Part shown: positions 58,802-64,000 of the stretch, in pieces
How positions within the stretch are numbered: position 1 is the first letter of the stretch
Layout of the letters: each line of letters opens with the position of its first letter
Source of the DNA: Dioscorea cayenensis subsp. rotundata
Taxonomy: Eukaryota; Streptophyta; Magnoliopsida; Dioscoreales; Dioscoreaceae
NCBI RefSeq assembly: GCF_009730915.1
Contig: NC_052489.1
Span: 372,001-436,000, forward strand
Reading direction: 5' to 3'
DNA: 64,000 bases
Translations under genes and position numbers: made by a program
The notes under the pieces: generated by a model
The model's database searches: none
Told to the model about the DNA's origin: nothing
What the model saw: only the letters and a program-made list of their open reading frames with translations

Positions 58802-61800
58802 ATGTCCTTTCAGCTCCTCTTCCTGCTAGGTTTCCTCCTCCTCAGCTCGGCTCCGCCCTGTTCTTCGGCTGAATCGCCGGTATGCCTCGCTGTTTACAAG
58901 GAGGGGGGCGCCCCGGCGGTGTTTCGCTCCCCCAAATGCCCACGCTGGACCCTTGTTCCCGATGACCTCCGTCGACGTCCTTCGTCTCCTGGATGCCACT
59001 TGGCTGTTCACCAGGGACGGAGACGATCGCAGGAGGACCGCGCGGTTTGCGCCCATTGGAATGCGAATTCCGTTTCTTGGTATGATTTTTTGTTCTGATG
59101 GTTGTGACTTTGCATCGGAATCATACTTCACTCGGGAGTTGCTGCCCTTGATAAGGGTGCTCAGGGTTTGTTGTATTCTTTGATCGTGGTTTTGAAATTT
59201 TGAATCGTGTGTTAGATTTTACAGTTCGAATGCTAGCTTGGAATCTAGTCTTCTTTCTTGTTTCTAATTTTATCTGACTTTTGTTTGTCAACGCTTTGCG
59301 TTTTGGATTTTTGGGCGTATGCTTTTAGCATCATGGCGTTAAAACCTGAAATTTCTGTAGATTCTTTTGCAAAATTCATTTTTATTTTGGAAATTTCTTA
59401 TTTTATCATATTAGCGAGACTATTCTATCTAGAGAATTGGCTTTGTCTTTTGGGTTTGGTCTATTGTTCGTTTTTGTGAAATCTTTCTGACTGGCAAAAT
59501 GTTTCAGATTTAAGAATTGGAGATTGAGTTCTTGGCTGGGATATTTATATTTTTTAATATAAAGAATTTGGTCCACGGAATATTTGTTGTTAAATCTTCT
59601 TTCAAAGGTAGTAGTTGGACAGTGAGTTCTTGGCTGGGTTAGAATTGGATATTTTTGGGGTTTGGTCTTATTATAGGTCATGGTTGTAAAGTCTTGCTGA
59701 TTGCCAAATTCCTTTCAGATATAGTAGCTGGAGATTGAATTCTTGGTTGGGTTGTAATTTCTGGACGCCTTCATCGGTTCTTCTCTATAAAATAGACTGC
59801 AGTTATTCCCAAGCTCTTTATTATAAAGGTTGTGCCTTAGAAATTGGCTTATTGTTTTGTTTCTTATTTCTCATTCTCGTATGATCTGCTGAATGGCAAT
59901 AATTCATGATCTTGCCGAATGACTAAGGCACAACCTTCATCGATTCTTCTGTACAAAATGCACTGCAGTTTTGCCCAAGCTCTTTATTATAAAGGTTATG
60001 CCTTAGAAATTGGCCTATTGTTTTGTTTCTTATTGCTCATTTTTGTATAATCTTGCTGAAAGGCAACACTTTATGATCTTGTTGGATGACTAAGGCACAA
60101 CCTTCATCGATTTTTCTGTTTAAAATAGACTGCAGTTATGCCCAAGCTCTTTATTATAAAGGTTGTGCCTTAGAAATTGGCTTATTGTTTTGTTTCTTAT
60201 TGCTCATTCTCGTATGATCTTGCTGAATGGCAACACTTTATGATTAAGATTTTTGGGCTTGTTTTATTTGTCATGACCTTTAATTTTTAAAAATTTGTAG
60301 ATTCTTTTGTGAAATTCAATCCTTGTTTTATAAGTTGCCTATGTTTTCTTATTTGTGATACCTTTCTAATTGTACAATTAGTTCTTTTTAGGTTTTGTCT
60401 ATAAGCTTTTGGTTTGTAATATCAGGGCGCATTTGTAGGTTTGTAATACACTATAGTTATGTTTAGGCTCTTTATTATAAGGCTGAGTTATTGTTTTATG
60501 ATGATTTGCCATCGAGGGACTATGGAATTTTTTAATTGGAAGAATAATTATCTCATGAGAAATTTTTCTTGAAGTTGACATAATGATAATGAAATATATA
60601 GATCAATGCTCTTATTTTATTTTATTTTATATTATTTTTTACAAGGAAGTGTATTTATTTGATTAAGATATTGGGCTGCCCAAGATAAGAATTGGCTTTT
60701 TTTTTATTTTTTTATTTTGTGTGTGAAAAACTACTAACTGATTACTACTTATATTTTCTATTGAAATCTTCATTGATATCCCTTGTTTTTATTTGATGAG
60801 TTCTTGGAATGCACAGGGAGATTAGGTGTTGAGGAGATAAGTGTTAGCTTGGTAGCCATTTTTGATGGGCACAATGGTGAAGAAGCTAGTGATATGGCCT
60901 CCAAGCTTTTGCTAGAATACTTTGTTCTGCATATGTATTTTATCCTTGATCTTATCTACTCTTCAGTCATGAAGAGTTCTTCTGAACGATTGACATATAG
61001 TGGAGTACAGAACTTAATTTTCCAAGAGCTTAATTTGGATGAAGGGAAAAGATCACAATATATGGACATAGGCAGGTGTGTTTTATCATCTCTGAATCTT
61101 TCATACTATCTTATATTTCTGTTTGTCCTGATATTCTATGTCCTTATTTATTTACTAATTTGATATTGCTTTTAAGAAGGCTAGCAATATGTTAGGTTTA
61201 TTATTTGTCAAAAGTTTTTTGGCAGTTGAACTTTTGGCTTAATTATGATCTGCTTAACTAATGGACAAAATATAACCAAGCCAACAATTTGAGTTAGTAA
61301 CTGAATATGCTTATTAACTATCCATCAACCGAATATGCGTATTCACTGCCCATGAATATAATTTAGGGATTCCAATTTTTTAAGCTCCTTTAAACATTGG
61401 GTAACTATTTCTATGTATTGATGTAAATTATTAAACTGGCTTCCTCTTCCCTGATTTCTTATTCATTTTGTTGCATCTGTGGCTTGATAATTTATTCATA
61501 AATCTAAATATTTACATTAATCATCGATAAATTTAGAAAATTGATGCTACTTGACCCATCCCTTTATCTTTCTTAAATAGCGCAGATCTGAATCATAAAA
61601 CAACCTTCAAATCACAGGTCTAGGTGGATGTTTCCTATAGTTTTTGAGAGATCGTTTCATATGCTGATGCTAAAAGAATCATTGTTGAGAGCAATCCATG
61701 ATATCGAGGAAACATTTTCTGAGGAAAGGGCTGTTTGTGTTCCATTATTTTATTTTATTCTATTCTATTCTTTAGCATTATTTTCTGAGGTGTGGTAGAT

Positions 61801-62366
61801 GGCAATGCTGCAGGAAGCTCTTTCTAAAGATTTTGAGTCCGGCTCAACAGCTATTATCATTCTTATTGCAGATGGTCATATTTTAACTGCTAATATTGGT
61901 GACTCTAAAGCTATCATGTGCTCTGAAGATCCTCATCATTCTTCCGAAGGTTTTCAATTATCCTTTGAAGGACACTTTCAATATTGTTCTATATGACATG
62001 AGAAAGTTGATTGTTTATTTATTATTTTTATTATTATATAATTTTTGTTTACATCTCACTATCTAAATGACATTTCAAGAAGTATATTTACCACTTATTT
62101 CTCACAGTTAATTCTTCCAAGTTGAGGGCCCGAATTAGACGTAGAGCTACATATTCTGCCAAGAAAAATGGAAAGTTTAGGCCAACAAAGTTTGGAATAC
62201 CAAGCTATCTTGTTAAGGAGCTTACCAAGGACCATCATCCAAGTAGAGATGATGAGAGGAATCGAGTAGAAGCTGCTGGTGGTTATGTTGTGGAATGGGC
62301 TGGTGTTTTCCGTGTCAATGGTGAGCTTGCTGTAACTCGTGCAATTGGTGATATGGCTTTTAAGAG
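58802..62366 (+). CDS. PP2C-family protein phosphatase, 5' part, continues past the window
   Basis: Exons that I can place: 58802-59079, 60817-61075, 61618-61732, 61814-61949 and 62108-62366; later exons are not visible. The start [25 protein letters not shown] is a signal-peptide-like leader (hydrophobic core, small residues before a cut near residue 23). It is followed by [19 protein letters not shown], as I recall in Arabidopsis PP2C51-type proteins. PP2C motifs: [31 protein letters not shown] (metal-binding DGH), [45 protein letters not shown] and [13 protein letters not shown]. The phosphatase would remove phosphate from Ser/Thr with Mn/Mg. In exon 1 an extra C in CCC (about 59051-59054) throws the MRIPFLG end out of frame. 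This is either an error or a broken allele. Confidence 0.86.
59770..60244 (+). repeat. Tandem repeat in PP2C intron 1, unit 166-167 bp
   Basis: Units begin TTCATCG at 59770, 59936 and 60103; the third is partial (ends about 60244). Each contains CCCAAGCTCTTTATTATAAAG, GTGCCTTAGAAATTGG and TATTGTTTTGTTTCTTAT words. Units 1 and 2 contain an inverted pair GGTTGTGCCTTAG … CTAAGGCACAACC (59828/59923; 59994/60090 with one mismatch). More diverged GATTGA(G/A)TTCTTGG(C/T)TGGG repeats precede it at about 59525, 59620 and 59735. Confidence 0.9.
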
Positions 62367-64000
62367 GTAAAATTTTATTACTTTAAAAGTACAGTTTTTT
62401 TTTAAAATAATTTTAGAGCATTGGTGACATTAGTTTTTAAAATTAGCTAAATTTGTACGTTTAGGTGATCAGACCATTTTAACTAATGATATTAAAGTTG
62501 ACCAGTTGTTCGTTTTCTTTTGAAAGGTGAATGATTGATTGATTATAATCATTGTGTATAGGCTTCTAAGAAGGGTTTGTGTAGGATGTGTATACAACCT
62601 CAAAACTTGAGGCAACCTCTCTAGCGAGTTAATTTTCAATGCCTAACAATCCTGCTGGAGAATATATATCTTTATCTATTACTTGGTTCCCAGTCCTTGT
62701 ACATCTGGTCAAGTTTGTTCAACCAATCTCATTTCTTTAGATTATCATGAGCTTTTCTCTGATAGCTTTTGGTAACTTTATCTAAGAGCCTTTTTTACAC
62801 TCTGGTATGCAATCCTTTAACAGAAATACTAGAAAGCATGATATGAGCTTTTGATTCATTCCTATGGTTTGTCCAGCCAGGACGAAGAGCTCCCTGCCAT
62901 TAGGTCCAATTGCTGGTTGAATCCAAGGACATAGCTGAGCTGTGTATGACATGAATGCTCTTAAGGTCTTCGTGGTTTGGAAATGGTACTCCGTTGCAAA
63001 GCACTTTAATCCATATACTATTTTGGCAAATAGATCACTTTATCCAATTTTGAAACTTTAATTCTAGAGTCTCTTGAGGCGACCTGGAAATGAGGAAAGT
63101 TCTTACAGAAACGTTTCCATGAAATAAAAGTTGCTTTGGTAACTGATAACAAATAGTTATGTTTTGTTTTCTTGTAATCTCTTGAGCTAGCTAGGTATTT
63201 ACGCTATACAGACATGCACCTAGTGATGATTTTCTCCAATATGATCTTATTATTATTATTTAATAGCTGATTGTTTTTATGCATAGAGACCAAAGTGGTT
63301 TTTCTTTTTGTCGTTTTAAGTTAATATTGTAACAGTCTCTATTGTTTTAATTTAGTTGTCTGATATAAATTGCAAATGTCATTTGGAGCTTGGATAGATT
63401 TCAATTAATTTAAAGGAGCCTTTAGTAGTTTTCCAGTTCTCTAATTCTGGCCTCGATGGTTTGAAAATGTATTCTGCAACTATATCTAATGATTATAGTT
63501 TTTCTTTTGTGTTATCATTATCTCTAAATTCTATTATTGGTTGGCTACTATCTTCCCCTTCTCTTTTTAAGTGTCTCACTCGTAAAATTTGGTCATGGAA
63601 TATATAATTTGTACAACATATCTATGATCAAGAGGATCTTTCGAAGGGTCAATTATCTCAGACTCAAATCATTACTATTCAGGCAAGAAAATCTTCTTCA
63701 AGAAGGATGTCATCTGCTAAAGTTGCTTACATACACTGCGCAGGAACATATACATGCATTTATTTATATAAGGATATCTATGATAATACTTGCATTTATA
63801 ACTGTCCATGCTGCATATATAGCTGCTACCTTTTCCATACATGTTGATTTTTAAGAATATGTGGTAGCAATATAACTCTAGATGATCATATGCTTCATAA
63901 CTTCGTTGAATTTGGAAGGCACATTAATCATTTTTAATTTATCAAATATTAAATTGACAAATCAAGCCAATTATTCAAAACAGTATACTTTTTTGCTAGT
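62367..64000 (+). other. Intron of the PP2C gene or downstream DNA
   Basis: After the donor at 62367 I find no sequence that continues the PP2C domain (expected a YGVIS-type segment and the SDG metal site). The next exons are therefore beyond 64000, making an intron of at least 1.6 kb. A 105-codon open frame at 63537-63854 has no recognisable features. Confidence 0.4.

Noticed and set aside
63537..63854. 105-codon frame near the right end
   Set aside because: No motif, AT-rich composition, and probably inside a PP2C intron.

Overview
The window is nuclear DNA of a flowering plant. It has AT-rich intergenic DNA, GT-AG introns, plant-specific proteins (a mitochondrial CRM-domain splicing factor, a plant CCCH/RS protein, a small MGNC protein family) and typical plant mobile elements (Ty1/copia, plant L1-type LINEs, a hAT-type MITE). 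The lineage cannot be fixed from the sequence. Two runs of exactly 1000 N (15490-16489 and 20732-21731) look like placeholder scaffold gaps.

Layout. 1-2.8 kb: the 3' part of an OTU-domain deubiquitinase gene, with a complete hAT-type MITE in its last intron and two apparent single-base frame breaks. 3.8-4.06 kb (minus): a small uncharacterised protein. 5.8-14.4 kb: a decaying tandem array of a small MGNC-type gene. Copy 1 (6144) is frame-broken, copy 2 appears to be split by a degenerate copia retrotransposon (6758-~11634), copy 3 is a remnant near 12.75 kb, and a fourth copy may be left only as its promoter (14.23 kb). 15.4 kb: a promoter-like stretch running into the first gap. 16.5-20.7 kb: an L1-type LINE with long open ORF1 and ORF2, cut by both gaps. 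22.7-23.4 kb (minus): a small nuclear-type protein with an EAR-like motif, followed by a diverged ~93-bp tandem repeat (23.6-24.9 kb). 26-29 kb: two RNase H relics of LINEs on opposite strands and an LTR-like piece.

31.4-40.7 kb: a CCCH zinc-finger/RS/Gln-rich gene with a 5-kb 5'UTR intron, a short uORF and a five-fold 24-residue repeat. 42.0-45.5 kb (minus, convergent): a mitochondrial CRS2-associated-factor-like group II intron splicing factor, with an odd strand-switching trinucleotide tract in its last intron. 46.7-57.6 kb: two acireductone dioxygenase (ARD, methionine salvage) genes in direct tandem. The first has a 4.55-kb LINE in intron 2 with a 16-bp target-site duplication, and it lacks two introns present in the second. 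58.8 kb to past the end: the 5' part of a PP2C-family phosphatase gene with a signal-peptide-like N terminus, intron tandem repeats and one apparent frame break in exon 1.

The genes do not form one pathway. Only the two ARD paralogs and the MGNC array are functionally linked neighbours, both by tandem duplication. I found no convincing new enzymatic or defence system. The most interesting material is structural: nested insertions, tandem arrays, intron-number differences between paralogs, and single-base frame breaks clustered in conserved genes near both ends of the window.
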